Numbered from the stretch's first letter, positions 36,878-45,609 are shown. The stretch is DNA of 64,000 nt from GCA-002050365 sp038235165 (GCA_038235165.1 JBBSUG010000022.1:9481-73480), one strand, 5' to 3'. The notes: generated from the sequence alone by a model not told the origin. Numbers and translations are program-made.

Positions 36878-37063
36878 CCAAACTCAGGAAAATCATGTTA
36901 CGCAAACAAGATTATTTTACTGCCGCACAGTATCTGATATGATCGTTTTCCGCTTTACAGCTTTACAATATGACATTTTCTTCTTAAAATTCCTCTAATT
37001 ATAAAATTAATCCGTAGAGCAGTTTTAACCTAAATCCCAAATAATTTACAGGAGAAATTTTCA

Positions 37064-39454
37064 ATGAAAAGACTATTGGCATTTTTTTGCCTTCTTAATT
37101 TTTGCGTATTGGCTGCATTTGCCGGCGACGATCAGAAAAAGAGCGGCGGTTTATGGCAGGAAATCGGCGATCAAAGTTCACGCCCGATGGGGTCGGATCA
37201 AAATCTGCCCGATGCTTACCGGATATTTTCGCTCAATCAGAAATCAATGAAAAATCTGCTTCGGCAGGCACCGGAAGAGTTCACAGACAAAGTGGTGAGC
37301 GAACCCTTAATTCTGACATTCCCGATGCCGGACGGCAGTTTGGCGCGTTTTCGCGTCGAACATTCATTAGTCGTCGAACCGGGACTGGCGGCAAAATATC
37401 CTGAACTCGGCGAAACATATCGCGGACAGGGAATTGACGATCCGAGCGCGACCGTACGATTTGACTTTTTGCCGAGCGGATTTCATTCAATGATTCGCGC
37501 CGCGTCCGGCACGATTCTGGTTGACCCGTACAGCAAGAGCGACACGGGAAATTATATTACGTATTTCAAACGCGATGCCCGTCAGACGGAAAATTTCGTT
37601 TGTGATTTGAAGGGCGACGATGTTGAATCAGTCTTATCTAATAATTCAGGTAAATTTGATTCGAGCGGTTATCTTCCCGATGCTCCCGCGATTGATGCGC
37701 CTGCCGTCACTTCCGGCACGACTTTGCGAACTTATCGTCTGGCACTGGCGGCAACAAATGAATACGCGGTAGCAGTCGGCGGCAACACCATCGCGGGAAC
37801 TTTGGCGGCGCAGGTTTTAATTATGAATCGCGTCAACGGTGTTTATGAACGCGATCTGGCGATTCATATGAATATCATCGCCAACAACAATTTAATCGTT
37901 TATGCGGGTGACAATACTTGTGCCGCAGTAGCATGTACTGCCGCCAATGATCCTTATACGAACAATAACGGTTCAACGATGCTCGGTCAGAATACGACAA
38001 ATTTGAATTTGGTCATCGGCACGGCAAATTATGACATCGGTCACGTTTTCAGCACCGGCGGCGGCGGCGTGGCAACTCTTAACGGACCGTGCGGAACGAG
38101 TAAAGCCCGCGGCGTAACCGGTTTAACGAATCCGGTCGGCGATGCGTTTGCGATTGATTACGTCGCGCACGAAATGGGACATCAATGGGGAGCAAACCAT
38201 ACATTTAGCGGCAATGTCGGCAATTGCTCAGGCGGCAATCGTAGTGCTGGCAGCGCATACGAACCTGGTAGCGGCGTGACTATTATGGCGTATGCCAGTA
38301 TCTGCGGAAATCAGGATTTGGCGCGAAACAGTATTGATACATTTCACGTCAAAAGTCTGGAAGTAATCGTGGCCTACAGTCAAACCGGAAACGGAAATAC
38401 CTGCGCTGTTGCAACGGCGACCGGAAACACCGCACCGACCATCACATCTGTTGGCGGAACTTCTTTTAACATTCCTAAACAAACTCCCTTCATCTTGACC
38501 GCCAGTGCGACCGACCCGAACGGCGACGCGATCACTTATGATTGGCAGGAATTTGATCTTGGCGCGGCAACGACCGCTGTTCCGAATACCGATTCAGACG
38601 GTGTTGCCAAACCTATCTTCAGACCGTATCTGCCGACCACCGACCCGTCGCGCACATTTCCTTCATTACAGTATATTTTGAATAATGCTAATGTGCCGCC
38701 GGCGACTAACGGTAGTTGTCCGTCATCATCCTGTTTGACCGGCGAACTACTTCCGGCGATTACCCGCGCAATGGTTTTTCAGGCGGTGGCGCGTGATAAC
38801 CGAGCAAACGGCGGCGGCATCAATACCGTCACGGCGACGGTCAATGTTGACGGCAACAGCGGACCGTTTGCCGTTACTGCGCCGAATACAAATGTTTCTT
38901 GGAGCGAAGGATCAACGCAAATCGTCACTTGGGATATCGCCAACACGACGAGTGCGCCGGTCAGCGCGGCAAGAGTCAATATTTTACTTTCAACCGACGG
39001 CGGACAGACTTTTCCGACCGTGCTAGTTTCCGGCACTTCCAATGACGGTTCGGAACCCGTTTTAATTCCGACATCGCCCATCGCCGGTAACAGACCGTCG
39101 GCAACCACTCAGGCAAGAATTAAAGTAGAAGCCGCCAACGGCGGTATTTTCTTCGATATTTCGGACGCGAACTTTACCATCACCGCCGCACCGACCGCCG
39201 CCGGAGTAACCGTCAGCGGCAGGGTTTTAACAGCGACCGGCAGAGGCGTTTCCCGCGCCCGCGTCTCGATGACCGATTCACATGGCGAAACCGTGACGGC
39301 TTTAACCAATTCGTTCGGTTATTATAACTTTAACGATGTTCCGGCAGGCGCGAATTATATTTTCGCAGTCAGCGATAAACGATATAAATTCAACAGTGCG
39401 GTAATATCCCTGACGGATAATCTCGAAGGTTATAACTTTACGGCACTACCGTAA
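37064..39454 (+). CDS. Secreted reprolysin-type zinc metallopeptidase with C-terminal beta-domain
   Basis: A 796-residue exported peptidase with a signal peptide (MKRLLAFFCLLNFCVLAAFA). The propeptide-like N-terminal part covers about 25-220. The catalytic domain holds the metzincin zinc motif HEMGHQWGANH starting at residue 369. A PKD-like linker region follows (near TSVGGTSFNIPKQTPFILTA). The last 80 residues are a carboxypeptidase-regulatory-like domain (VSGRVLTATGRGVSRARVSM, SFGYYNFNDVPAG, ending YNFTALP), also found at the ends of the two beta-helix proteins at 57-61 kb. CAGGAG precedes the ATG. It probably degrades external proteins. Confidence 0.9.
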   Translation: MKRLLAFFCLLNFCVLAAFAGDDQKKSGGLWQEIGDQSSRPMGSDQNLPDAYRIFSLNQKSMKNLLRQAPEEFTDKVVSEPLILTFPMPDGSLARFRVEHSLVVEPGLAAKYPELGETYRGQGIDDPSATVRFDFLPSGFHSMIRAASGTILVDPYSKSDTGNYITYFKRDARQTENFVCDLKGDDVESVLSNNSGKFDSSGYLPDAPAIDAPAVTSGTTLRTYRLALAATNEYAVAVGGNTIAGTLAAQVLIMNRVNGVYERDLAIHMNIIANNNLIVYAGDNTCAAVACTAANDPYTNNNGSTMLGQNTTNLNLVIGTANYDIGHVFSTGGGGVATLNGPCGTSKARGVTGLTNPVGDAFAIDYVAHEMGHQWGANHTFSGNVGNCSGGNRSAGSAYEPGSGVTIMAYASICGNQDLARNSIDTFHVKSLEVIVAYSQTGNGNTCAVATATGNTAPTITSVGGTSFNIPKQTPFILTASATDPNGDAITYDWQEFDLGAATTAVPNTDSDGVAKPIFRPYLPTTDPSRTFPSLQYILNNANVPPATNGSCPSSSCLTGELLPAITRAMVFQAVARDNRANGGGINTVTATVNVDGNSGPFAVTAPNTNVSWSEGSTQIVTWDIANTTSAPVSAARVNILLSTDGGQTFPTVLVSGTSNDGSEPVLIPTSPIAGNRPSATTQARIKVEAANGGIFFDISDANFTITAAPTAAGVTVSGRVLTATGRGVSRARVSMTDSHGETVTALTNSFGYYNFNDVPAGANYIFAVSDKRYKFNSAVISLTDNLEGYNFTALP

Positions 39455-39463
39455 TATCTAAAG

Positions 39464-39535
39464 GCGGAAACTCGCGCATGAGCAAGGGTGACTTCCTACG
39501 GCAGAAACCAGCGCGTCAGCAAGGGTGACTTCTTA
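39464..39535. repeat. Two tandem 36-nt REP-related units
   Basis: GCGGAAACTCGCGCATGAGC at 39464 and GCAGAAACCAGCGCGTCAGC at 39501 each lead into AAGGGTGACTTC. Both resemble one arm of the REP-like hairpins near 33.84 kb and 57.2 kb, here as direct repeats. Confidence 0.55.
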
Positions 39536-39595
39536 AAAGCGAAAGGCTCAGGGATAAAGTTTACATTTACTTTATCTCTGAGCCTTTCGCCTTTT
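39535..39595. terminator. Strong bidirectional terminator
   Basis: AAAAGCGAAAGGCTCAGGGA and the following bases (39535-39560) pair with 39569-39595 over about 25 bp with one or two mismatches. The stem has A-rich 5' and T-rich 3' ends. It lies between the convergent metallopeptidase and alaS genes and should stop transcription from both sides. Confidence 0.85.
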
Positions 39596-39604
39596 CACTT
39601 TGAG

Positions 39605-41704
39605 CTATGTCAGCATCTTTTCGATGACCTGATAACTCTCTGTCAGGGCGTCGTTTAATTTGCCCGCGTCCGTGCCGCCGCCTTCCGCCATATCGGGTTT
39701 GCCGCCGCCTTTCCCTCCGACAATGGGCGCGATTTCCTGCACGATTTTTCCGGCTTTTACTTTGTCGGTCAGATCGTCGGAAACACGCACGATAAACGAA
39801 ACTTTACCTTCTTCCGTGCGAGCCAAAATCACCACGCCGGATTTTATTTTCGCCATCAAAGTGTCCGACAAATGCCGCATTCCGCCTTTGTCCAAGCCTT
39901 CGACGGTTTTGGCGATTACTTTGACACCGTTGATTTCGCGTCCTTCGTCGCCGTTTGATGCCGCGCCGCCGATTGCGCCGGTGGCAATTTTCATTTTCAA
40001 ATCATCATTTTCACGCCGCGCTTTTTTCAATTCGTCCTGCAATTTTTCGATTGCGGACGGTAAATTGTCGCGCTGTGTCCGCAGTGCGCCGAGCGATTTT
40101 TCGATCAGATTTTCATCATCGCGGAAACGCGCAAATGCGTCGAGTCCAGTAATCGCGCGGATTCTGCGAACGCCGGAAGCGACCGCTTCGTCCGCCATAA
40201 TTTTGAACGAACCGATGTTGCCCGTCGCCGAAACGTGCGTTCCGCCGCACAATTCGCGCGAAAATTCGCCGCCGCCGACTGACAAAACGCGCACCTGCGA
40301 TCCGTATTTTTCACCGAACAAAGCCATCGCGCCGGTTCGCATCGCATCTTCGATTGACATTAAATCGGTGTTGACCGGATCGTTTCTCAAGATTTCACGA
40401 TTGACTAAATCTTCTATTTCCCGCAGTTCCGCGTCGGAAATCGGCTGATAATGTGTAAAATCAAACCGCAGATACGACGGCGCGACGACCGAACCGGCTT
40501 GCTTGACGTGTGTCCCCAAAACCTCGCGCAACGCCGCGTGGACGAGATGCGTCGCCGTGTGATTGCGCCGTGTCGCATCGCGCTTTTCCACGTCAACCGT
40601 CGCCGTCATCTGATCGCCGACTTTGATGGAACCTTTTTCAACCTTTGATTTATGCAGCACAATTCCCGCAATCGGCGCGAATGTATCGAAAACTTTGGTC
40701 TGCGCGTTTGAGTTGAAAAGAATGCCCGTGTCGCCGACCTGTCCGCCGGATTCGGCGTAAAAAGGCGTTTCATCAAGAATAATCAAACCTTCATCGCCAA
40801 AATTTAGTTCGTCAACTTTTTGATCGTCTTTAACTAACGCGATGACTTTCGCATCCTCGACCTGCGTTTTTTCGTAGCCGTGAAAATTTGAACGTACAGA
40901 AGTTCGCTCCAAAGCAACATAAATCGGATTAATTTTGTCGGATTGTTTGGTTTTGCCGATTTCGGAAGATTGTTGAAGTTGTTTTAGTTCTTCGTCAATC
41001 AATTCTCTAAATTGTTCTTCGTCAATGAATTTAATTGATTTGTAGGCTAAAACATCATAACCGTCACTACTTTCATCCTCTTTATCAACAAAATAGCCAA
41101 GTGTTTCAACGACTGAAAATTTCTCTTTTGTTCCTTTATATTTTGATCCAACATTTCTTTCTAAAATCCAAAAACTAAAACTCTCCATTGGATCGAAATC
41201 AGGGCGCGTTGGATATTTTGACTTTAAAACGACATACATTAAATCAATCGGCAGTCCGAAAGTGTCATAAAGTTTTGCTAATTCACAAATCTGCACTGTG
41301 CCGGGAAGTCGCATTTCAGTATTTTGCGGATCAAAATCATAATCACCTTTATCTAAAAGTTCCGAAAGTTTTTTCAAACCAACCGTCATCGTCGTACCAA
41401 ATCTCTCTTCCTCAAGCCGCACCATTTTGCCGATAAATTCGCGCTGAATTTCGAGTTCAGGATAAGCGTCGTGCATCTGTCCGACGACGAAATCGCAGAC
41501 TTTGTAGAAAAACAAATCGGCGAAACCCAAATGTTCGCGCCCGTGATAAATGGCGCGGCGCATAATTTTCCGCAGCACATAATTTCTGCCTTCGTTACCC
41601 GGTAAAATACCGTCGGCAATCGCAAACGCCGTCGAACGCGCGTGATCGGCAATCACGCGGCAGGCAAATTGTTTCTGTTCATCAAAATTTTCGTAAACGC
41701 TCAT
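39605..41704 (-). CDS. alaS: Alanyl-tRNA synthetase, C-terminal fragment (tRNA-binding, editing, C-Ala)
   Basis: This 699-residue frame starts in the middle of AlaRS. MSVYENFDEQKQFACRV leads into VIADHARSTAFAIADGILPG, the beginning of the tRNA-recognition helices. The editing site is intact (HTATHLVHAAL and ELCGGTHVSATG), as is the C-Ala domain (GGKGGGKPDMAEGGG). A segment of about 60 residues near 160-223 (41035-41225) is not found in E. coli-type AlaRS and is AT-rich. The catalytic domain is in a separate frame at 42294-43121, 589 bp upstream, with two genes between. No clear Shine-Dalgarno precedes 41704. Either two polypeptides assemble or the enzyme is dead and replaced elsewhere. Confidence 0.85.
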   Translation of the reverse strand: MSVYENFDEQKQFACRVIADHARSTAFAIADGILPGNEGRNYVLRKIMRRAIYHGREHLGFADLFFYKVCDFVVGQMHDAYPELEIQREFIGKMVRLEEERFGTTMTVGLKKLSELLDKGDYDFDPQNTEMRLPGTVQICELAKLYDTFGLPIDLMYVVLKSKYPTRPDFDPMESFSFWILERNVGSKYKGTKEKFSVVETLGYFVDKEDESSDGYDVLAYKSIKFIDEEQFRELIDEELKQLQQSSEIGKTKQSDKINPIYVALERTSVRSNFHGYEKTQVEDAKVIALVKDDQKVDELNFGDEGLIILDETPFYAESGGQVGDTGILFNSNAQTKVFDTFAPIAGIVLHKSKVEKGSIKVGDQMTATVDVEKRDATRRNHTATHLVHAALREVLGTHVKQAGSVVAPSYLRFDFTHYQPISDAELREIEDLVNREILRNDPVNTDLMSIEDAMRTGAMALFGEKYGSQVRVLSVGGGEFSRELCGGTHVSATGNIGSFKIMADEAVASGVRRIRAITGLDAFARFRDDENLIEKSLGALRTQRDNLPSAIEKLQDELKKARRENDDLKMKIATGAIGGAASNGDEGREINGVKVIAKTVEGLDKGGMRHLSDTLMAKIKSGVVILARTEEGKVSFIVRVSDDLTDKVKAGKIVQEIAPIVGGKGGGKPDMAEGGGTDAGKLNDALTESYQVIEKMLT

Positions 41705-41716
41705 AAAATAGTGCTG

Positions 41717-41839
41717 TTATTTTTTAACTTTTTGATCTTTAATCTTTTTTGCTTTTGATAATTTAATACCTAATTCCCAAAGTTGATTCATTAGTTTCAA
41801 ACGGTTTGTGACGGCTTCGGGCGACATATCAATCTTCAT
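41717..41839 (-). CDS. Small 40-residue protein partnered with the nucleotidyltransferase
   Basis: A 40-codon frame reads MKIDMSPEAVTNRLKLMNQL and ends in a Lys-rich stretch. Its ATG overlaps the last 11 bp of the nucleotidyltransferase gene, so the two are probably translationally coupled. It is predicted to be one amphipathic helix with a basic tail. I cannot name the family. Together with its neighbour it makes up the cassette lying inside alaS; an antitoxin-like or accessory role is conceivable, not shown. Confidence 0.5.
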   Translation of the reverse strand: MKIDMSPEAVTNRLKLMNQLWELGIKLSKAKKIKDQKVKK

Positions 41840-42287
41840 TTTTCAACCTCTCAATATCCGCTAGATCCTGCAATCTTCCGCTGATTGTTTTCATGAAAAT
41901 CAAGCCTTCCCGTGAAACGGAAAAAACTTTTCCGGCTTCCCACTCAAATTCTTCACGGGTTTGCCAGACTTCTTTTAACGCTTCGGTCACGAGCAGAAAA
42001 TCAATCGTTATCAATGATTTCGTTGCTTTATCAATCTTGGAAATACGCCGAATTTCGATTTTTCCGTCGTGAAAATGAAGCGGCAGACCTTCGACATCGT
42101 AACCGAAACTTTGGGCAATTCTCCAAACTTCGTCCAAATCGTCGGAAAGAATCAACAAATCAATATCAATCGTCGCTCGCGGAAAACCCAAAATCGCCAT
42201 CGCCCAACCGCCGCAAACTGCATACTCAATTCCGCGCTCGTTCAAAGTGTTCGTGAGATTCGTAAATTCTTCGAGCAAAGTCGCCAT
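41829..42287 (-). CDS. Nucleotidyltransferase-fold protein (AbiEii/DUF6036-like)
   Basis: A 152-residue protein with a minimal nucleotidyltransferase fold. GGWAMAILGFPRATIDIDLL contains the G[GS]xA and DxD-type metal-binding pattern (TIDID), followed by ITIDFLLV with the third acidic position. Relatives include AbiEii-type toxins and stand-alone nucleotidyltransferases often found in mobile regions. Its ATG lies 6 bp after the stop of the alaS N-terminal frame, and it is followed by an overlapping 40-residue gene. It therefore sits inside the alanyl-tRNA synthetase gene. It may modify RNA or nucleotides; a tRNA-linked role is speculation. Confidence 0.78.
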   Translation of the reverse strand: MATLLEEFTNLTNTLNERGIEYAVCGGWAMAILGFPRATIDIDLLILSDDLDEVWRIAQSFGYDVEGLPLHFHDGKIEIRRISKIDKATKSLITIDFLLVTEALKEVWQTREEFEWEAGKVFSVSREGLIFMKTISGRLQDLADIERLKNED

Positions 42288-42293
42288 TGAATT

Positions 42294-43121
42294 CTATTTT
42301 CCAACTGATAATTGCGCCGTAAATTCGACAATCGGCAGCAACAAATCCGTTTCGTAATTCGTTTTCACGCCTTGCAAAACCGCCGCGACTCGCTCCAAAC
42401 CCGCGCCTGTATCAACCGATGGCGCGGGCAGCGGTGTTAATTCGTAAACGCCTTTGGCAGTTTCGTTGCGCTCGAACTGCATAAAGACGAGATTCCAGAT
42501 TTCCATCGTCGTGTCGCCTTCGCCGTTGACGTATTTCGGGTGATTTTTTTCCGGGTTGTCAGGTTCGTCGCCCATATAATAATGGATTTCCGAACACGGT
42601 CCGCACGGTCCGGTGTCGCCCATCTGCCAGAAATTATCTTTGCGCCCGAAGCCTAAAATGCGGTCGGGTTTCGCGCCGACTTGTTCCCACAACGCGCGCG
42701 CTTCATCATCTGCCGGAACTTCCGCGTCGCCTTCATAAACCGAAAACCACAAACGATTTTCTTCGAGTTTCAATTCATTGACGAGAAAATCCCACGCAAA
42801 TTTGATCGCGTCGGATTTGAAATAATCGCCAAAACTGAAATTGCCGAGCATTTCAAAAAAGGTGTGATGCCGCGCAGTTTTGCCGACTTCATCCAAATCG
42901 TTGTGTTTGCCGCCCGCGCGAATGCACTTTTGTGAACTCGTCGCACGCGTATAATCGCGTTTTTCCTGCCCGGTAAAAACGTCTTTGAACTGGTTCATTC
43001 CCGCATTTGTAAATAAAAGTGTCGGGTCGTTGGCGGGTAGCAGCGGCGATGAATGGACGCTTTTGTGTCCGTGTTTTTCAAAATATTCCAAGAATTTACG
43101 TCTAATTTCGTTTCCGGTCAT
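42294..43121 (-). CDS. alaS: Alanyl-tRNA synthetase, N-terminal catalytic fragment
   Basis: This 275-residue frame holds the class II aminoacylation core of AlaRS. GNEIRRKFLEYFEKHGH and HHTFFEMLGNFSFGDYFK include motifs 1 and 2; DTGPCGPCSEIHYY and TGAGLERVAAVLQG include the ATP-binding and motif 3 residues. It stops after LLPIVEFTAQLSVGK, exactly before the tRNA-recognition domain, which continues in the frame at 39605-41704. The start at 43121 (MTGNEIRRK) fits the family; a longer upstream reading is not credible. E. coli AlaRS needs its first ~460 residues for tRNA charging, so this piece alone should activate Ala but charge poorly. Confidence 0.87.
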   Translation of the reverse strand: MTGNEIRRKFLEYFEKHGHKSVHSSPLLPANDPTLLFTNAGMNQFKDVFTGQEKRDYTRATSSQKCIRAGGKHNDLDEVGKTARHHTFFEMLGNFSFGDYFKSDAIKFAWDFLVNELKLEENRLWFSVYEGDAEVPADDEARALWEQVGAKPDRILGFGRKDNFWQMGDTGPCGPCSEIHYYMGDEPDNPEKNHPKYVNGEGDTTMEIWNLVFMQFERNETAKGVYELTPLPAPSVDTGAGLERVAAVLQGVKTNYETDLLLPIVEFTAQLSVGK

Positions 43122-43172
43122 AATTAAGGAAATTTTATCACAAAGCCTGATCGAAAAGCAGTACACAGCCAA

Positions 43173-43210
43173 AAATGCCGAACGCTTTCGTAAAAAAACA
43201 TTCGGCATTT
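43173..43210 (-). promoter_or_regulatory. Hairpin with T-run in the alaS leader
   Basis: AAATGCCGAA (43173-43182) pairs with TTCGGCATTT (43201-43210). Read on the minus strand the stem is followed by a T-run, so it looks like a terminator 50 bp upstream of the alaS start. It could end an upstream transcript or act as a leader attenuator. No T-box specifier structure is apparent. Confidence 0.35.
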
Positions 43211-43640
43211 CCAGTTCAAAAAGGAGATGAATTAGAGTAACAACCCTTCATCGCAGTATTTCAGCGATGTCGGCTGCGTGGTGAGAGGATTGTTCAATTA
43301 TCAAAATAAGTCTAGATTTTTATCTGAAAAATTCTTGAATGCAAAATTTCAAATGTGCCCAGTAAATCTGCCTTACAATATATTATTCGGAGCGATATAG
43401 ATTTCAGATTCAAATATTTATTTTTTTTCACAATAAAATTTGCAGACCGCCGCCCGCTCGTTTTCCAGCGCATTTTGTGTTTGCTGATAAAAAGCGAAGC
43501 TCCGTGCAGCAGAATCAACCGGCTTTTGATTGTAAAATAACTGTCTTTCGTGCATTAATAGTTGAAGAAGTCAGGCAGGGAACTGTTCAAATCTGAAAGC
43601 ATCAATCGAAATATTTCCCGAAGGTCGCAAAAGTTTCCGA
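43211..43640. other. Gene-free AT-rich stretch
   Basis: These 430 bp between the alaS leader and rsmG contain several short AT-rich frames on both strands without ribosome-binding sites or family features. I see no gene, tRNA or strong palindrome. It must hold the promoters of both divergent flanking genes, but none is clear. Confidence 0.5.
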
Positions 43641-44267
43641 ATGAACGATTCACAAAAAAAATTAATCGCCGCTTTGACGGCAAATCAACATTTTTTCGAT
43701 ATTTCTTTGAACGAAGACAATTTGATCGCGCTCGCCGATTACTACGCTTTTGTTCAAAAACACAATGAAATTCTGCATCTTGTCGCGCCGTGTGCGCCGG
43801 AAGAATTTGCTGTTCGGCATATTTTGGAATCGCTGACGCTTTTGAAATATCTTCCCGAAAATGCCAAGTTTGCCGATATCGGAGCCGGAGCCGGACTGCC
43901 GTCGCTGCCGTGTCTGATTGTCCGCGAAGATTTACGCAGTGTTTTAATCGAATCAAAATTAAAAAAAGTAACATTTTTGGAAGAAGTTTCAGCAGAATGC
44001 CGACTCGAAAGCCGCACTGAAATCATTAATCGTCAGTTTGAGGAATTAGCTAAACCTAGTGTTTCTCACATTACCTGCCGCGCACTCGATAAATTTACGC
44101 GGAAACTCCCCAAACTTCTCAAATGGTCGGGCAATGCCGATCTGCTTTTCTTCAGCGGAAATGCTCTCCGTCAGGAACTGCAAAAAAACAACGTAAAATT
44201 TGAAGAAAAACTAATGCCTTTGTCCGAACAGCGATTTCTTTTCATCCATCGGGCGGAAAGTCGTTAG
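43641..44267 (+). CDS. rsmG: 16S rRNA (guanine527-N7)-methyltransferase RsmG
   Basis: A 208-residue SAM-dependent methyltransferase that modifies G527 of 16S rRNA. The SAM-binding motif FADIGAGAGLPSLPCLIV and the upstream RHILESLTLLKYL (substrate-positioning helix) match RsmG. LIESKLKKVTFLEEV and ITCRALDKF follow the usual order. The length is normal. No gidA or parA neighbours, often seen in other phyla, are present. Confidence 0.9.
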   Translation: MNDSQKKLIAALTANQHFFDISLNEDNLIALADYYAFVQKHNEILHLVAPCAPEEFAVRHILESLTLLKYLPENAKFADIGAGAGLPSLPCLIVREDLRSVLIESKLKKVTFLEEVSAECRLESRTEIINRQFEELAKPSVSHITCRALDKFTRKLPKLLKWSGNADLLFFSGNALRQELQKNNVKFEEKLMPLSEQRFLFIHRAESR

Positions 44268-44377
44268 ACTCCAGATTCCAAGTTGAGAAATCTCGAACCT
44301 AAACCTTGAGCCTGAATCTTGAACACTCAACTATTTCTAGTTCGTTCGTTTTGCCTTGACGTTTCACCTTTGATACA

Positions 44378-45517
44378 ATGTCTTATATGGCACACGACAC
44401 AATTAAAGCGCAAACCAATCGAATCGTTCAGCCCAAACGGGGAAAGACCACAACGGTTATCAGCGAAAGTATCGAACAAAAATCTTCACCTACAAAGCCG
44501 AAAGCTGAAAAAACACCGGAGAAAAAAGAAAAAATTAAATCCGCCGGTAAGTCTGTGTCCAAGATCAATGAATCAGTTGCGGCATCTCAACCTAAAACAA
44601 ATAAAACAGATAAAAAAGCTAAATCCGGCGTTTTAGTCCGCAGTCCCAAACAAGTTCCGGTCGAGCCGAAGGCTGCTTCCAAAACGAAAAAACCGGCAAT
44701 ACCTGAAAAAGCTAGTCCCGTTAAGGTTTCCAAATCTATTGTGAAACAGGTTAAAGAACCGGCGCTGCCGCCGCAAACTAAAAAATTAAAAACTGCCGCG
44801 CCGTCTGATAAATTAAAAACAACGGTTAAAACAACTAAAACTGCAATTGCCGAAAAAGCCGACAGCAAAACTAAAAAATCACCTGTATTGCCGTTCGCAG
44901 CTGAAAAAAAAGTGTCGGCTGCTAAAAGCGCACCAAAAAAGAACGAAGCGAAATTGCCGCCTCCGGCAGCAGTCGTCAAAAAAACCGAGAAAAAAATAAA
45001 TGAAAAGACGGCGAAGGAAGTTAATCAAAAATCAAAGAAAATTGAGCCGCCGACAACTGTCGAAATTACGGCAACCAAAAGAAAAAAAGTCAGCAAAAAG
45101 ATCGAGACAGAACAAACTAGGTTGATCGAAGAAATTATCGAACCGGAAACTTTGCTGCGTCCGATTAAACCTAAAAAGAAAAAAATCAAACCGATCGGTT
45201 CGGCGGTATTTCGTGGGAAAAAGAAACTTTACGATTTTGAAGTTTTTGATCTCGGCGAAATTTTCGAGCCTATTCCGGCAGTTTACGTCATTTCAAAACG
45301 CATCACCGACAAACGAAAAAAGGCACATCACACACTGGTCTGCATCGGCGAGACGGATTCCATCCCCGAAGAAATTAAAAAGCACCGCAAAAGCAAGTGT
45401 CTCAAAAAAAACCACGCGAACGTCATCAGCATCTTAAAAGAAGCAGACGCGCAAAAACGTCTCAACATCGAAACTGATCTGAAAGCCGCTCATTCAATTC
45501 AATGCCGCCTCGAATAA
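44378..45517 (+). CDS. Lys/Ala/Pro-rich protein with a GIY-YIG-like C-terminal domain
   Basis: A 379-residue protein. The first 265 residues are low complexity (Lys, Thr, Pro, Ala, Ser, Val), highly basic, with repeats of the type KTKKP and KKTEKK, as in histone H1-like DNA-binding tails. The last 110 residues form a compact domain: PIPAVYVISKR, then HTLVCIGETDSIPEEIKKH, then RLNIETDLKAAHSIQCRLE. This ordering of strand, I-G-x-T, His and a late Glu-x-Asp-Leu helix is reminiscent of GIY-YIG folds, but the Tyr residues differ, so it is tentative. It may bind or process nucleic acid. Confidence 0.65.
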   Translation: MSYMAHDTIKAQTNRIVQPKRGKTTTVISESIEQKSSPTKPKAEKTPEKKEKIKSAGKSVSKINESVAASQPKTNKTDKKAKSGVLVRSPKQVPVEPKAASKTKKPAIPEKASPVKVSKSIVKQVKEPALPPQTKKLKTAAPSDKLKTTVKTTKTAIAEKADSKTKKSPVLPFAAEKKVSAAKSAPKKNEAKLPPPAAVVKKTEKKINEKTAKEVNQKSKKIEPPTTVEITATKRKKVSKKIETEQTRLIEEIIEPETLLRPIKPKKKKIKPIGSAVFRGKKKLYDFEVFDLGEIFEPIPAVYVISKRITDKRKKAHHTLVCIGETDSIPEEIKKHRKSKCLKKNHANVISILKEADAQKRLNIETDLKAAHSIQCRLE

Positions 45518-45583
45518 AAGGGAAAAGGTGAAAAGTCGTGATGCCGGGATGTAATAACCTTTCACTTCTTTCACCTTTTCTCC
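45517..45583 (+). terminator. Hairpin after the Lys-rich protein gene
   Basis: GGGAAAAGGTGAAAAG (45520-45535) pairs imperfectly with CTTTCACCTTTTCTCC (45568-45583). A T-rich stretch lies in the second arm. It separates the Lys-rich gene from the DinB-family gene. Confidence 0.5.
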
Positions 45584-45609
45584 GTTGATTCTGTTAAGAT
45601 ATTTGTATT

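Noticed and set aside
39660..40448. 262-codon frame opposite alaS
   Set aside because: It lies wholly inside the conserved AlaRS editing and C-terminal domains and has Pro/Ser-rich shadow composition.
43312..43540. Short frames in the gap between alaS and rsmG
   Set aside because: AT-rich, overlapping on both strands, no ribosome-binding site or recognisable domain.
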